Below, piece after piece: positions 14,336 through 27,528 of a stretch of 64,000 bases of DNA. Origin of the DNA: Anoplolepis gracilipes (Eukaryota > Arthropoda > Insecta > Hymenoptera > Formicidae); assembly GCF_047496725.1 (NCBI RefSeq), contig NC_132981.1, positions 4,430,001 through 4,494,000 of the forward strand. Direction: 5' to 3'. Position 1 is the first letter of the stretch; each line of letters begins with the position of its first letter. Below the pieces are notes generated by a model. That model did not search any database. It was given only the letters and a program-made list of their open reading frames with translations, and was not told the origin of the DNA. A program made the translations under genes and the position numbers.

Positions 14336-15104
14336 TCGCGTAAAGAGAAAAAATTCGGAACGCACAGAAGAAATAACAAAGCATCCATGTTTCCATTATA
14401 GTTGACGATAACAATTCAGACTCGGATATGTACGCGTATTAATTTTATATTTCAGTTTTTACCTTCTTCTGTTGTTACTAAAAGTCTTGATAATTATCAA
14501 ATCGTTAAAGTGTAGCTCATAAACACATGGTTGGCTTGTTTTCGTATAGTTGTTTTTGCGTCCTCCTTTTGCTCTAGTTTGAATTTATGTCATGTGTATG
14601 GATTTGTACTAGAGATTTTTCCAAATTAGATTGTTATTTGTACATCTGTTTCACAATATATTAAATATACTGAAAAATAACAAATTTTAATCAGGAATAG
14701 ATATAATTTACAATAACTCTTTATTAGATAGACGTTGTCTTTCTTATTTATTTACCTGCTTATTATAGAGAGCTGTTAGTTAATTTTATGTGGTTTTTCC
14801 TAGCGCGGTTATGTATAAGTGTTTCATCGGAATTTTGAAACAATGTGCCTATAATTAAAAATTATCTTCTAAGGTTCACAAACTTTATGTTCTATTCATA
14901 AACTTTCGCATACTTACATTTTTTTTTAAATTTTATCAAGAAAGTGATGTCCTCTGTAATCAATGATCCTTCAAAATATTGCTTATACATATCACAACAA
15001 ATAATTTGAGTGAGGCTTTATCAATAATAATTGAATAAAAACTTGTACAAACATATATATTATGCCAAAATAAAGAGGTAAAAACGTAACACAAAAAAAT
15101 AATT

Positions 15105-15470
15105 TTAAAATAGAAAAGCGATCATTTTGTTGGATATTTTTTTTAAATTTATCTGTATTGTTAACCGAATCCATAACCGAAAAGATCTTTCAAATGCTAC
15201 GTTGGAAACGAAACTGACACAGTTGACTACACTTTCATATCGGGAATGCTTCGAAAGGAGAAAAGAATTGTAAATAATATCTTGCTGTATCGAAACATTA
15301 CCGCTCTCTTCTGTTGCCCGTTTCAAAGCAAAATAAACAGAGTGCCTGAGAGCATGATATGATTCAAACCAAATATACGAGTAAAAGCGAGTATCCTTCC
15401 GGCAATTGTTACCGTACAGGTACACGAGCGCAAAGTCAAACTTGTGTCGCTTAATTTTCGCATCCTGCAC
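15105..15470 (-). CDS. 121-aa ORF, unrecognised
   Basis: This is an ATG-started open frame of 121 codons in AT-rich sequence, with MQDAKIKRHKFDFALVYLYG at the start and rather ordinary composition. It is long for chance here and GC is locally raised. No signal peptide, motif or phase-matched partner exon was seen. It could be a real exon or a chance opening in a GC-richer island. Confidence 0.25.
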   Translation of the reverse strand: MQDAKIKRHKFDFALVYLYGNNCRKDTRFYSYIWFESYHALRHSVYFALKRATEESGNVSIQQDIIYNSFLLSKHSRYESVVNCVSFVSNVAFERSFRLWIRLTIQINLKKISNKMIAFLF

Positions 15471-17367
15471 TTTTGAAGGTACTTCTGCTTTTGACCCGAA
15501 AACTCTTCAGAGATTGTGATAGTAATGTTAATAGTAATGTTAATCTGTGTTACAGCGACGTTACATTTTTAATAGATTTTTAAAGCCATGCGTACTTTCA
15601 ACGTTGCTTAATGCTAGAGAGGGTGTAAAAGGCAATGTATAATATTATAATGTTGGCATTTTAGGTCGCCGCTTTATTACCACGCAGGTCTCTCGTAATT
15701 ACTGAGTAGAGCTCTTCACGCCGCTTATCTCGTGCGTCGTTAAATTCTGGCTACACTACTAATTATATATGTGTGATGTGTGCGTCGAATCTTTGAAATA
15801 AATAGCTTCAGAATATAACTAGCTAAGAATAGAAGTAATTGTTAATGATTATTTTAGAATGCAGGTTAATTGAATTTAATTTCAGTATATAAGTATATGA
15901 AACGATACGATGATAATTAATTGAAAAAAAAAGTTACTGAAAATAGTAGATCAAGAAAATAAATACGAATAAATTACCAAATACACAAACAAATAGAATA
16001 AAAATAATCGATTATTTTCAATATAGATTTGAAAAAAAAATATTACCGTCGAATATTAGATCGATAGAATTTGCACAGTTAAATTTTCTACAATTAACTT
16101 CGCTCACTTGTTATATTAACATTTATTTAAGCAATTATATAATAATCTATCAATAAATTGCATATTATATTGACAGAAGAATTACATCAAATAAAAATAC
16201 ATCATTCTTGTTATCGATAAATAATTTTACATAATTCTAATATGTCAATTAAGTACATTTAAACATTTTTTATGTCAAGCATATGAAATGTTTAATGTAC
16301 TAAAAGTAGAAAATATTTAATTAAAAATATTCGGAATCTTTATCACGTATTCGCTCCAGATGTCCATTAATATTTATTCAACGTTTTATATGCAATGCTT
16401 TAAATTAAAATACAACAAATATCGTATCGCATAATGTTTCATCACCAATACTATTATATATGCTACATTTTAAGTCGCTACAAAGTGCTCAACAAAGTGT
16501 TGACTGCAGAGACACGGAATAAAAATAGGCGATAAATGGAGAAATAATATTTTATTGAATTATTATTCCTAACGTGTTGTACTAGGAATACACGAGAAAT
16601 AAATGTATATTTACCTTTATGACTGCAAAAATTGCCTTTTATTGCGTATTGCATAACGTTGCACGTTCGAATTCACGAACATAACGTCCATTGCTCTTTT
16701 CATGCCTCTTTGATTGTATATATTTCCATATATATGTACATATATATATATATATATATATGTACATATATATATATATATATATATGTAATACGTATAG
16801 TAATGTGTTAGCGAATGGAAACGTACAATATAGCGTACCGCGCCGTATCTCTCTCTGAAAGCTTACAAGCATTAAACAGCTTGCACTGGTGAATGAAACA
16901 TATATTTCTATTCTCACTGTCGCGTCGACACCACCTGACATTGACCAAGAAGCCTTAGAACAAAAAAAAGCGAGAACAAAAGCGCGTAAAACGGATACTT
17001 TTCATTTTCGAACTTTATGAATGGTACGCGTTACTAAAAGACGTGCATTTTAAATCGATAATGACTTTGTAGCTTAAAAAAATATAAGTTAAGCTTCTCA
17101 ATTGACAAGTTGTACAAGCTTCTCTATGTTACTCTCTTGAACGTTTAACGTTGACTCGCAATGGGGGATGAATAATTTTAACTCATTAATTCAACTAATT
17201 AATTCAAAATATTATAATTTACCTGTAATGATGGATAACATCGTATTTATTTTGCAAATTTTAGCCTGCGGACTTTTTACAGCTACTCATGGCTGTAAAT
17301 GAAAGAGACATTTCTATCTTTGCTGCTGAATTAAAAGAAATATAAGTTGCATTATTCACATAAATTT

Positions 17368-17401
<34 letters not shown>

Positions 17402-18179
17402 GCAAAATTTTTAATTAATTAGTGACACCGACGTGGCTTCGGAAAAGCGTAATCCTCTTAAAATAGATGACTTTAAAGAGATATCTCAAGTAACGTATAT
17501 TTTGAATCTTTTGCAATTATGGAAACGAATGTTAGTGTACAAATAAAATAATTACAAAATCCTTTTTTTGCGAGAAAAGTTGCACTTTAATTCCATGCAT
17601 TTCTAAAGGTTTCGCCTCTTCCGTGCACTAGAGGCTATTGATAAATAATAAATTTTATTCATATACAGATTTGAGTTTCTTTGCTTAATATTGCTATTAT
17701 AAGTTTGATATTTAAATCGAAATTAGTTAGTAATTTTATTAAATATAATAAAATATATATAAAAGTCAAACATAAATCCATACTTATATTTCATAACTAT
17801 CCGCTTAATTCTATATTTTATTTGGTTCTCGTGAAAAGCGTATTATCTGGAGCTAAGGATCAAATTTTTGAAGTTTAGAAACGAAATATGAAAACGGCTT
17901 TTTAAAATTCTAGCCAAAGACTAGACAGAGAACGAGAAAACGGGAATTAAAAATGAATCTGTAATTTACATTAAAATCTCGTTTACACTTAACTGTGCTA
18001 TTAATTCCACTCGACGAGCAATTATTTCTATGTCTAATGTTTTGAATTAATGACACTTTGGAACATTTCACTTTGAACATAGCTTTATTTAATATTGACC
18101 TCGTTTTATTGACCTTCAGTTTTTCCGGGTACCCACGTCTCACGGTATTCTTCAGATGAAAAGTTACGACGTGCATTTT

Positions 18180-18860
18180 ACGATGCACGTTATATAAAGA
18201 TCAAAAGCCACCCGTACGTACGTTTTCCTTCCAGAGAACGAAGGAGAGGAGAGAGAGAGAGAGAGAGAGAGGGTCGTATTTTTTCTCGGATTACGAATTA
18301 CAAAATTGCTGGACGATATTTTTATACATCGTTCACGATGCCGCTCACGTTACTTTCCGGCTGTTTGCTATGCGTTACTTTACATTTTCGATTTGAGAAC
18401 ATCAGTTCTCATATTTCCCGGCGAATTGCAGTGAATTTAACGTCACAATTTAATCTGAAGCTGTGAAATTGCGCGAGCCGGTAAATCATAATAGGGCGGT
18501 TATGAGTTGGCTATATCGAGTTTGCACGTGCGTGGTTTCCTATAAGCACCTGCCAACAAGTGACTTCTAATGAAATCCTCAGCGGTTGACGGATGTGCCC
18601 GCCGATTAAAGTGATTATAGCGTTTGCGCTGAGACGAACTATATGCATCGAGAACAATTATCACCGTCGTGCATACAGTGCATATCGCCTGTACACGCGG
18701 CTAAAACTTTCTCGGGATATATGTATAATACATACATACATATGTGCACACACATCTCTCGGCAATACCGCCGTGCCGTTTTTGTTATACATTCGCTACC
18801 TTTCGTTAAAATATCATCAGAGTATGTTTGTTCTGGGATCCATTAGATAATCATCGTGAG
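18180..18860. promoter_or_regulatory. GC-richer island with TATA-like box and GA repeat
   Basis: TATATAAA at about 18190 is followed by a (GA)n tract at 18244-18272 and about 550 bp of raised GC. Overlapping + strand frames of 67-85 codons occur there but look like by-products of GC. A promoter or enhancer is possible. No exon could be phased. Confidence 0.2.
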
Positions 18861-19591
18861 GGAATGCTTCTCTCTCAAAATTGACATGCATTTCGAAACC
18901 TCCGAACGGGAGAAGAGAATTGATATGTTGTTGACTTAAAGTGCCGCCCACTACTCATAAAGTGATCACTTCAAAAACAAGCTAACAATCTTACGAGTCA
19001 ATTTGTACAAGTTAGTGTTGATGGATATACATATATACGCGTTCATTCCAATCTCAGTATAAAGTCAAATATATCAATCCTTTTTATAAAACAGCAAAAT
19101 GAAGTTTTATCGCGCAACATTTATATTATTTTATAAGAAGTGTGAGTGGGTTGTTATAGAAAAATTGCATTACACAAGGTGGCAATAGTAGTTATATATG
19201 TATACCAAAATTTAGCGAAAAAACGTGTTTTCTCTTGGGTCATTTTTTATGCAACATCTACGTGCAACTAGAGAGGTTTATATAAAAATATTGCTCGAAA
19301 TTGCTTCGCTTACGCCTCTTTCGTGTTCGAAGTAATTATTGAAGCCTTAAGTATATCTCACGAGACATCTTGTATTTATAAATAAAGAATTGCCTATAGA
19401 TAAAATCTTTACATAGAAATATAATAGCTTAACGTGTATTTCACTTGAAATATAGTAGTACTTTCACTCAATTTAAGCGTAAATAATTACATTGCGTCGG
19501 AAATTTATTATCAAAGTGTAGGATATTTTTGCATTCAAGTAAAAGTTATTTCTTATAATTCATAACAAGCAGGAGATTAATTCTGCTGACT

Positions 19592-19637
19592 ACGATGACG
19601 TATGAGACGCATTCTAGCATACTGTAACGCAATGACG
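19592..19637. promoter_or_regulatory. Paired CRE-like sites
   Basis: TGACGTAT lies near 19594 and the full palindromic CRE TGACGTCA near 19632, about 38 nt apart in AT-rich DNA where such CpG sites are rare. CREB/ATF binding is known for TGACGTCA. The target gene is unknown. Confidence 0.3.
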
Positions 19638-22600
19638 TCACATAAATGAGGGAAGGATTAAAAATGTTTCACACATAAAAAAAAAGACAAAAATAAAATG
19701 TTACACTTAATATAGAAAATCATTCACAGTTTCTAAATATGTGGCTCAATTGTAAAACTATCTATAGGTATATGTTTTCTGAAATATATATAGTTTTATA
19801 ATTAGATGCAAATTTAAAAAATTATGAAAAAGCGATTATATTAAGAATATCGTGAATATGAGATACTTTATTATTCGAAGTCAAATGTATAAATCGTTGC
19901 AGGCATAACCGCAATATATTAAAACATCTCATCATAAATGCATAACATTTTGTCAAGCAATATATGGTATTATATCAAATTATTATTCTTTTAATGCTTC
20001 TTTTAAAGTGATTCGTAAATTCAATGTAAATAACACATTGTTATTTTGATATCAAAAAAGAAAACTTGAAAATAATACTGTGTAATTATTGCTGAAGGAT
20101 TACTGAGAGAGTTATTTCCGAGCGATTTTTCTAACGTTGCTTTAAAGCTTTTGGCGCTTTCATAATGACTGAAAATGAAAAGTAACCTGATTATATCCTC
20201 CTTCGTGTGAAAAATTCGAAAAATAGTACAATATATTTGATATTTCTTTTTCTCTTTATATTTGCTTACAGTTTTCTTTTCTTAAATACTTATGATTTAT
20301 AAGATTTTTGCATTTTTTAAGGATAGACAATTATCATCGACAATTATTATTTATAATAAAATAAGTAGAGATTATAATATATTGTAGTTGAATATACTAA
20401 TTTATAATCTGTTACATATTTTTAAAGAAATGCGTATGATTTTTTTCTTAAAAATATTTATTATTTCTCGTAAAATATTTTAAAATCAGTGTCTCCTGAA
20501 ACGCGTCTTCATTATGTAAATGCACAATTGTTCGGTGTGTTATGTTGCGAGAAACACGTTTCCTGCGTTTAATGATTTTTTTATCGCTACTTTAAAAGCC
20601 TCTCGAGCACTTTCTTTCGCTCCCGAAAGGTAATGGTGGAATGAAATACTGCTGTGAAAGTAAGAAGAAGAACCGAAACAGAGTGCAGATTTTAATGCGT
20701 ATTCTTAAGGATGGTTTTAAAGTTACAGATGTCGTACGACATCCAACGAATTACTTACCAATTTAATCTAATTCAAAGCTAAAGTTATTTCCTAAATTCT
20801 TTTATTATCAGAATTATGATAGATCATTTCAATTGAGAAAATGATATTATATATAGTCGTCTAAATATTAAATAAGTTGAGGAAGAAGTAATTATTACAA
20901 TGTAAAAATTATATAAGCTTAAATCCGATAAAATTAAATCGGTTTATTAATCATTATTTTGTTTAAGTCATTTAATTCGAATATAATTGATATATTAAAT
21001 TAATGTAATAACAAATGGAATTCTTGAATTTTAAATAATTATTGTCATATTGCAACGCACTAAATGAGCATATTTTATCACATTAACGTATTCATAAAAG
21101 AATATTGAATTATGAGATAAACGTTTTATGATCTTAGTAGAGTACTCACAAAAAATATACATATACTGCAAAAATGATGCAATTAAATGTGTAATATAAT
21201 CACTAAATATAAAACATATAATTTGCAGAATACATCAATCAACGCATTAATTTTTATAAATTAATTATTCTTTTTTCAAGAAAAAAACATTGAAAGATTT
21301 TATTTTATTTTTAATTTAATTCATTTTTCAAAATAAAAATATTGCAGAATTTTGATAATATATCTTATATGCATAAAAGAGAATGTTTATATATTTATCA
21401 CATATCTAAGAAAATAATATTATAAATTAAGAACATATTTATATGAATGACGAAATTAAATTAATGTTATGGAATTTCTTAGTGGCTTTTTTTATCTTAT
21501 ATGGAAATAGAAAAGATCAAACAATTGTACTATATATACATATAATGTGATGCAGATGGTATTATACGCATAGATACGTATTAGAAAAACTAGACTGTGA
21601 GAGATATAATATTATAAATCCAAGAGCAGCAATCATCGTAAATGAAATCGTGTCACAATCCATTACGACAATACGAAAATTTACTTTAGCTCGAGCACCC
21701 TCTTTTCGGTAGGTCGTAATGCCTTTATTATCTAGGGTTGCTGTTCACATTTTGCGTGTTTCTCTAATTCTATGTTATCGTTATATCGCAAGTCTTTCTT
21801 CACGCAAGTCAGTGATTACAATTGAATTGTGAAATAAGATTATGATAATTGTAAGAAGAACTTCAGGATTAAATTATAAATATGAAATATCATTAGTAAT
21901 GTTAAATCACTTTTTATAATCAAAAATTATCCAATATATCATCCATTAAAATTTGAAGTTAATTATTTTAAAAGAAGATATTTACTTATTTTTTATTTAC
22001 TGTTTCAATTATTTCGAGATCAGTGACTAAGATTCATATTTAAATTTAATTCAAGAAAAATATAACAATATATGTATATATATATATATACATTTTTTTT
22101 TTTTTCAAAGAAATTTTCAAAATATTTTATAAAAACGTTTGAGTATATATAAAAATATCAAAATCTATATTTGACTGTGAGATAGTGTTAATAGATACGT
22201 TTATCATTCAGACATTGAGGTTGATAAGATATAATACAAATCTGAAATCGTAGCGCTTTGAAATCATAGATTCTTGTGAACGTAAATCATTTATAACAGA
22301 TATCACCGAATTGCAAATGTCATAATACGTGGCTTAAACATTATCCGTTATACGATATCGATAATACCTATACTTTCACTCTACTTTATGCAATAAGCAA
22401 AGCTAAATGCAACTTGAAACTGATTAACTATATTTAAAGATATCATGTGTTCCAAATTTGAAAATTATTTATACACTTCTGAGTTATATTTTTACCAACT
22501 TAAACGCTGTATAGCATGATTATACTGCATTTTTTCTATAAAATTTTATATTTTATATTTTTATATTTTATATTTTATATTTATATTTTTAGATTCTTTT

Positions 22601-22924
22601 TATTATAAACAAATAATTATTTTTTAAGCATATTATATATATTTTTAATACAAAATCAAAAACTGATAAGACAATGATTTTAAATATATTTTGTTGATAT
22701 ATTATTACAATTATGTTTATATATTATTTATAATTATAATTATAAAAAAATATAAAAAGCAGAAAATAAGCCTTTAATAATTTATTTAAACATATTGATG
22801 AAGAGTGTTTAATCTTTTCTTGTTTGAATTCTTTAGAATCAACTTATTATATTAAAACATCCACAGTTTAAAAATTCTTGGGAAATACTATTTTATTCTC
22901 AATATGTTCAGTAAGATGCAAGTA

Positions 22925-23090
22925 TCTTGAAGAACAGATATTTTATGAGAGAGAAATCGAGGAAGAAGTTTGTAGTTCTTTTTTGTCCATTCTTTTCCGC
23001 TACTTCTCGTAGCTTCTCGTTGATCTTGCAGTTGTTCGTCGGTTTGTCGATTTGAGATTCATCAACACAATTATACTGTTTTCCATTTCA
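22925..23090 (-). other. Coding-like open stretch, doubtful exon
   Basis: One - strand frame is open for about 59 codons and includes NCKINEKLREVAEKNGQKRT, which resembles helical protein. There is no ATG and only a weak AAACAG acceptor. It lies in a long AT-rich region with no other gene. Confidence 0.15.
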
Positions 23091-24610
23091 TTTTCGAATC
23101 AGCTCATTTCCGCGTATCTCTATTCTTTTACTTATTTCTTCGCCATCGACTGAATTTTCTTTTGTCTCTATTGAATGAATTTTATTTAACTCATTTTCAC
23201 AACATTTACGTAGCACACGTGTCTATCTTTTCAGTAACTTAAATTTATATCAAACATTTTTGCAGTATATATTATATAATTTACTAATACTTGAATATAT
23301 TAGTAAATTTTAATATATTTTTCTACTTTATATTAAAAACTACACGTGTAAATAACGCGTTTTTTTAATCTTTTATTTGTGGTAACCTTTGGTTGACATT
23401 AAAAAAAATAAAAAGAGGCAAATATGAGTATAAATCGCAAGAATACAAAATTCTATAAATATTGATATTGTGCATGAAAAGGCATTATGATTATATAATT
23501 TGAAAGCAAAAACTCGTTCAGAAAATTTCATGCAAAAATACTAAATTATTATTGACAGAAAGCGCATTTACGCTAAAAACAAAAAAAAATGTATTTCTCT
23601 CGTTCGAGGTACTAACAGTCTCTTGGAATAAAGAATGTGTTTACATGGCATAACATGTATAAAGTATTCTAGATTACCCACATTTTCCTTCATAAATAGA
23701 TTACTTTGATTAACAAAATTATGTAATGCTGAACAGATATGTGTCAAAACAATAAGTGTGTTTTTAATTAATGATCGAATACAAATATTTAATTTAGTTA
23801 TCGATAACTAATGTTGAGTAATAAGAATTTGTGAAAAGAATCAAATTAAATTAATTTTCATCAAAGGAAGATCAAAATAAATCTGTGAGTAAAACTCGAT
23901 GCAAAAGTGCTGGGATACTCTGTATTATCTGAAATACACGAGCTGACATATCTGCTATAGAGAAAATTCGCGCAATCTCTCCAGTATTTCCTCGTCAACT
24001 GTACAAGAAAAAAAATTTTCCGTTTATACGAATATAATCAAAAGAAAATAGTCTCAAGACACGCTTCAGTGGAAAAAAATAATAACCTAAGCTAAAATAT
24101 ATTCTGTATTGAAAAGTATATATATTTGATATATACAAGACGATATATAAAAATATGTAGATACCATAAAAATACGGTAGCTGAAACTTTTCAAGAAAAT
24201 TATTTATAAGAGTTTTCTTTGCAAAAGTTTTTGTTAAAGAATAGATAGATACGTTCAACAAATATGAAATTATACACCTTATAAATAACGTATATAATAT
24301 CATGTTTTTTTAAACATATTCCATTTTATTTGGAATTCTATCCAAAAAAAATAGAAACGATACAAAACATTACTTTGACCATAAATAATAGTTTTTGATC
24401 CAGCTAGAAATCGCTTTTTTACGCTAGATGCACCTTATATATATATGCATCCGTCACTGTCGATTTTATCGCAGTATACCCTTTTATCTAGTTTAGGACG
24501 ATAGTAGCACGCAAACGCGCAGGCATTACCAGTGATCTAATTTATTATTGCGTGACATGAATTTAAAGTTACTTATCATTATCTGCTTTAAGATTAATAG
24601 GTATTCTGTC

Positions 24611-24628
24611 CTAATGTGATCACATTAG
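24611..24628. promoter_or_regulatory. 18-nt perfect palindrome CTAATGTGATCACATTAG
   Basis: It is a perfect inverted repeat with TGTGA half-sites and TAAT flanks, suiting a homodimeric DNA-binding protein. It is isolated in AT-rich DNA and no function is shown. Confidence 0.25.
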
Positions 24629-26139
24629 TTAATGTGTTTTTCAATACAATTCTCTAAAAAATATATTGTATATATATATATTAGTAAAAATCATAAATTA
24701 TATAATATTAACAAAAAACATATAGTGTAATTTATATAGCCTATTCAAGGAAATAGTCGATTCCTTTTTTATTTTACATTAAATGAACTGCGACCTATCT
24801 TTCTTTTAATCTATATTTCTTTCAATCCCATTTTCATCTTTTTTTAAAATAAATTCTAAATTTTACATAATTCCATTTAAAATGTACAAACAAAGGACAA
24901 TAGAATAAAATAAAAATATCAAGTTTTGTTTATAGGACTCTGCGAATAAAAACAAATGATTCTAGGATAGCATTTTTAGCTGTGGTTTACTTTTAAAAGG
25001 TTGAAAAAAATGTGTACGTAAAAGCACCGTTCATTCATTTATCGATGGATAGATAAATAAAAATGTTCGGTGCGATCTCATTAAAAGTTTAACTCCTTTA
25101 TGCCAATCGCCGTTAGCTCCGCTTTGATATTTCTTTTACAAAATTGTCGCTGTGCGCATACAATCGTGACAAAAAAGAACAACAAAGGAAAAAAAAGGAA
25201 TAAAAGATTCAACATGACATTGTAAAACGTCTGATTCTTTGCGTCTGAAAATCGATACGCGCGTAAATTCTCTTGTCTTTTCCAATAATGAAATAGAGAA
25301 GAACGAGAGAGAAACAATTCTCAAAGTGATTTACTGTGGTAAACCACGCTCAACAGAATCGTTCAAAGATATTCAGCTTTTACCTGAAATCATTCGAATA
25401 CTTCGTATCAATTTACTTACAGAACAAGCAGCAATATCGAGACAATACATGATGAAAATGTGAGCACGCCAAAATGTGTATCTATATATGTGTTTGTGTA
25501 AGATATTCTCAACAAAACCTTCCAGATCTCCCAGTTCTTTTAATAGCAATTGTCTGACCGTTATATAAATATATCAATAATATATTGAACGTAAAAAATA
25601 ATTTATTAAATCAAAAAGAATCTCCATTCATAAAATATTATATAGATTATAAAATAAAAACATATCGAGCAGAGAGTAAATTTTTTGTTCATATCTTGTG
25701 ATATTTTGAAAAAAAAAAAAAAACTTTTAATAGGCGCAATACACCCTGAATGTCTTCCAAAATTACATATCAGTTAAATGTGAAAGCAGAGAAGCAGAGA
25801 TTTATCTTTCATAAATTTGTTTTATGTGCTAATTATTTTTGTAACGTATTTAAAATAAATATGTACATTTATTTATATTACCTTGTTTTTTGTTTCAAAA
25901 AAATCGCTTCAAGAAAAAATTCCTCTAATGTAATATATCTTTTTCAAAATTGCAAATCTGAAACATAAAAGTAGTAATAGAGTACGAGACCTTTAAAATC
26001 TCTAGAGAATTCATACTACCTATGCTAATATTGTAAGTCGATGTCTCTTGCAAACACCTGCGTACCGATTCAAAATAGTCAAGCTTATGCTTATATAAAC
26101 ATTACTGCGCATATGACATATGACATGTATACTGAGAAG

Positions 26140-26141
<2 letters not shown>

Positions 26142-26175
<34 letters not shown>

Positions 26176-26176
26176 C
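26142..26176. repeat. (TA)n microsatellite
   Basis: Pure TA tract of about 34 bp. Similar tracts lie at 2768-2791, 16740-16790, 17363-17402, 30365-30390, 35896-35926, 37730-37755, 38685-38725 and 52422-52446. Confidence 0.85.
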
Positions 26177-27169
26177 TTTGTTAATATATCTGAGTAATTA
26201 AATTTATTATTCCTAGAGAGCAGAGATTAATAGATGACTAAAAATTTTAGGAAGCTAAATATTGTTTACAATTTTTTCATTTGACTTATAATGTCTTTGA
26301 TGGTTTGTTTAATATAACGATACATATGATAATTGTATCAATCAGTAACATATATGCTACTTGAAAATAATTTTATTCAAGAAATCACACATATATTTCT
26401 ATAAAAATATATATAATACATATTTATTTAAAAAAAAATAAAAATTTTTTTACTCAAGAACTTTATGTGGTAGAAAATATTGACATATTTTATTGAATAT
26501 GTATAAATCTTGATCTATCGGAATAAAAGAGAAATTTCAAATGGATTTCCTGTTTAATTACAATGTCATTCGAAAAGAAATAGTGTCACTGTACATTTTC
26601 ATAAATATGTAAGATAATTTAATGAGAAAAGTCATTTATTTTAAAGTGTCGTATTTGTGACGGAAAAGCAATCTGAATGGTTTGCAGAACTTCTTATGAA
26701 TGGTATATCGTCTTTAGGAAATACTGCATAAGTAAATTCATTCCATTTTAGATTGTACTCATTGCTAAAATCTGCTTATTCATCGCATTTGAGAAGAAAA
26801 CTTGCAAGGAGCTTGTGTAAAAGAGCCTAAAAAAGAATCTTGCAATTGACAATGAATACGCATTTGACTTTTTATTTTATCTAATTTTTGTTTTATCTCA
26901 TTTTTCTATTTCTTTTACAAAATAATTTATTTTTATTTTTATTTTAATAAAATAATATATATATATTATATATAGTATATAGTATATATTATATATAGTA
27001 TATATAGTATGTATGTATATATTATTTGTATGTATGTATATATATTGTATTTATAAAATTTACAATATAAAATAATGCAAATTGTTCTTTATAAAAAATA
27101 ATTAAAAATATTAAATATATTTTTTTAACTAATCTATTGTAAATACGTAGCGGAAAAAATATATATTAC

Positions 27170-27528
27170 CTAGATTGTACATTTTTTGTAATTTTTACGA
27201 ACCATAAGATCTACTAGTAAAGATTTCCATGAAAGATTCGTTTTATTTTTCAAAATTTTGCTTCCTTGTTGACAATTTGAAATAAAACAAAAATTAGATA
27301 AAATAAACAGTTTTTCTGATACCTCAATCGAGATTCGAGTTGATGATGCATGCAATCGTCGGAGTAAATAAAACGAGGTTTATGGACAACGTGAAAATGC
27401 ACATCCGTATCACTATCCATTAATGTAATTGCTCCGTATATGTTTGCCTCTGGATTCATCTTCGAAGAGACGAAATCAATCGACGGTCCATCGCCGAGGG
27501 TCAGCCGTAATCGGCGGAACAGCCGCAT
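27170..27528 (-). CDS. Coding-like continuation in another frame after the 844-aa ORF
   Basis: Two exons read 27459 (or ATG 27528) to 27323 and 27260 to 27170, joined in phase at TTGAG|GTATCAG and GGAAG|C. Recognisable pieces are MNPEANIYGAITLMDSDTDV and HFHVVHKPRFIYSDD, then NKTNLSWKSLLVDLMVRK before TAG. Codon use and GC match coding sequence. It overlaps the end of the 844-aa ORF in a different frame. It may be the spliced C-terminus of that protein, a separate small gene, or the product of a frameshift. Family unknown. Confidence 0.5.

Larger units (their letters stand above)
7146..15104. other. AT-rich stretch, no firm gene
   Basis: It contains CT and TA microsatellites, the CpG island at 8.9-9.4 kb and the 13.3/13.7 kb repeats. 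Open frames at 7798-8022 and 8991-9379 have no splice or family support. A mid-GC block at 11030-11280 shows nothing I can name. Confidence 0.6.
15471..27169. other. Long AT-rich stretch, no firm gene
   Basis: Apart from the GC-richer island at 18.2-18.9 kb, the CRE pair at 19.6 kb and the palindrome at 24.6 kb, this is AT-rich spacer with TA tracts. It might be intergenic or a long intron. Short coding-like patches near 20.6 and 23.0 kb could not be phased. Confidence 0.6.

Noticed and set aside
16639..16941. 100-codon - strand frame with YIYI repeats
   Set aside because: Much of its length is TA microsatellite. Only the first part is complex, and it has no splice or family support.
18593..18850. 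Two overlapping + strand frames of 85 and 67 codons
   Set aside because: Both sit in a GC-richer island with no splice sites in phase and no recognisable protein features.
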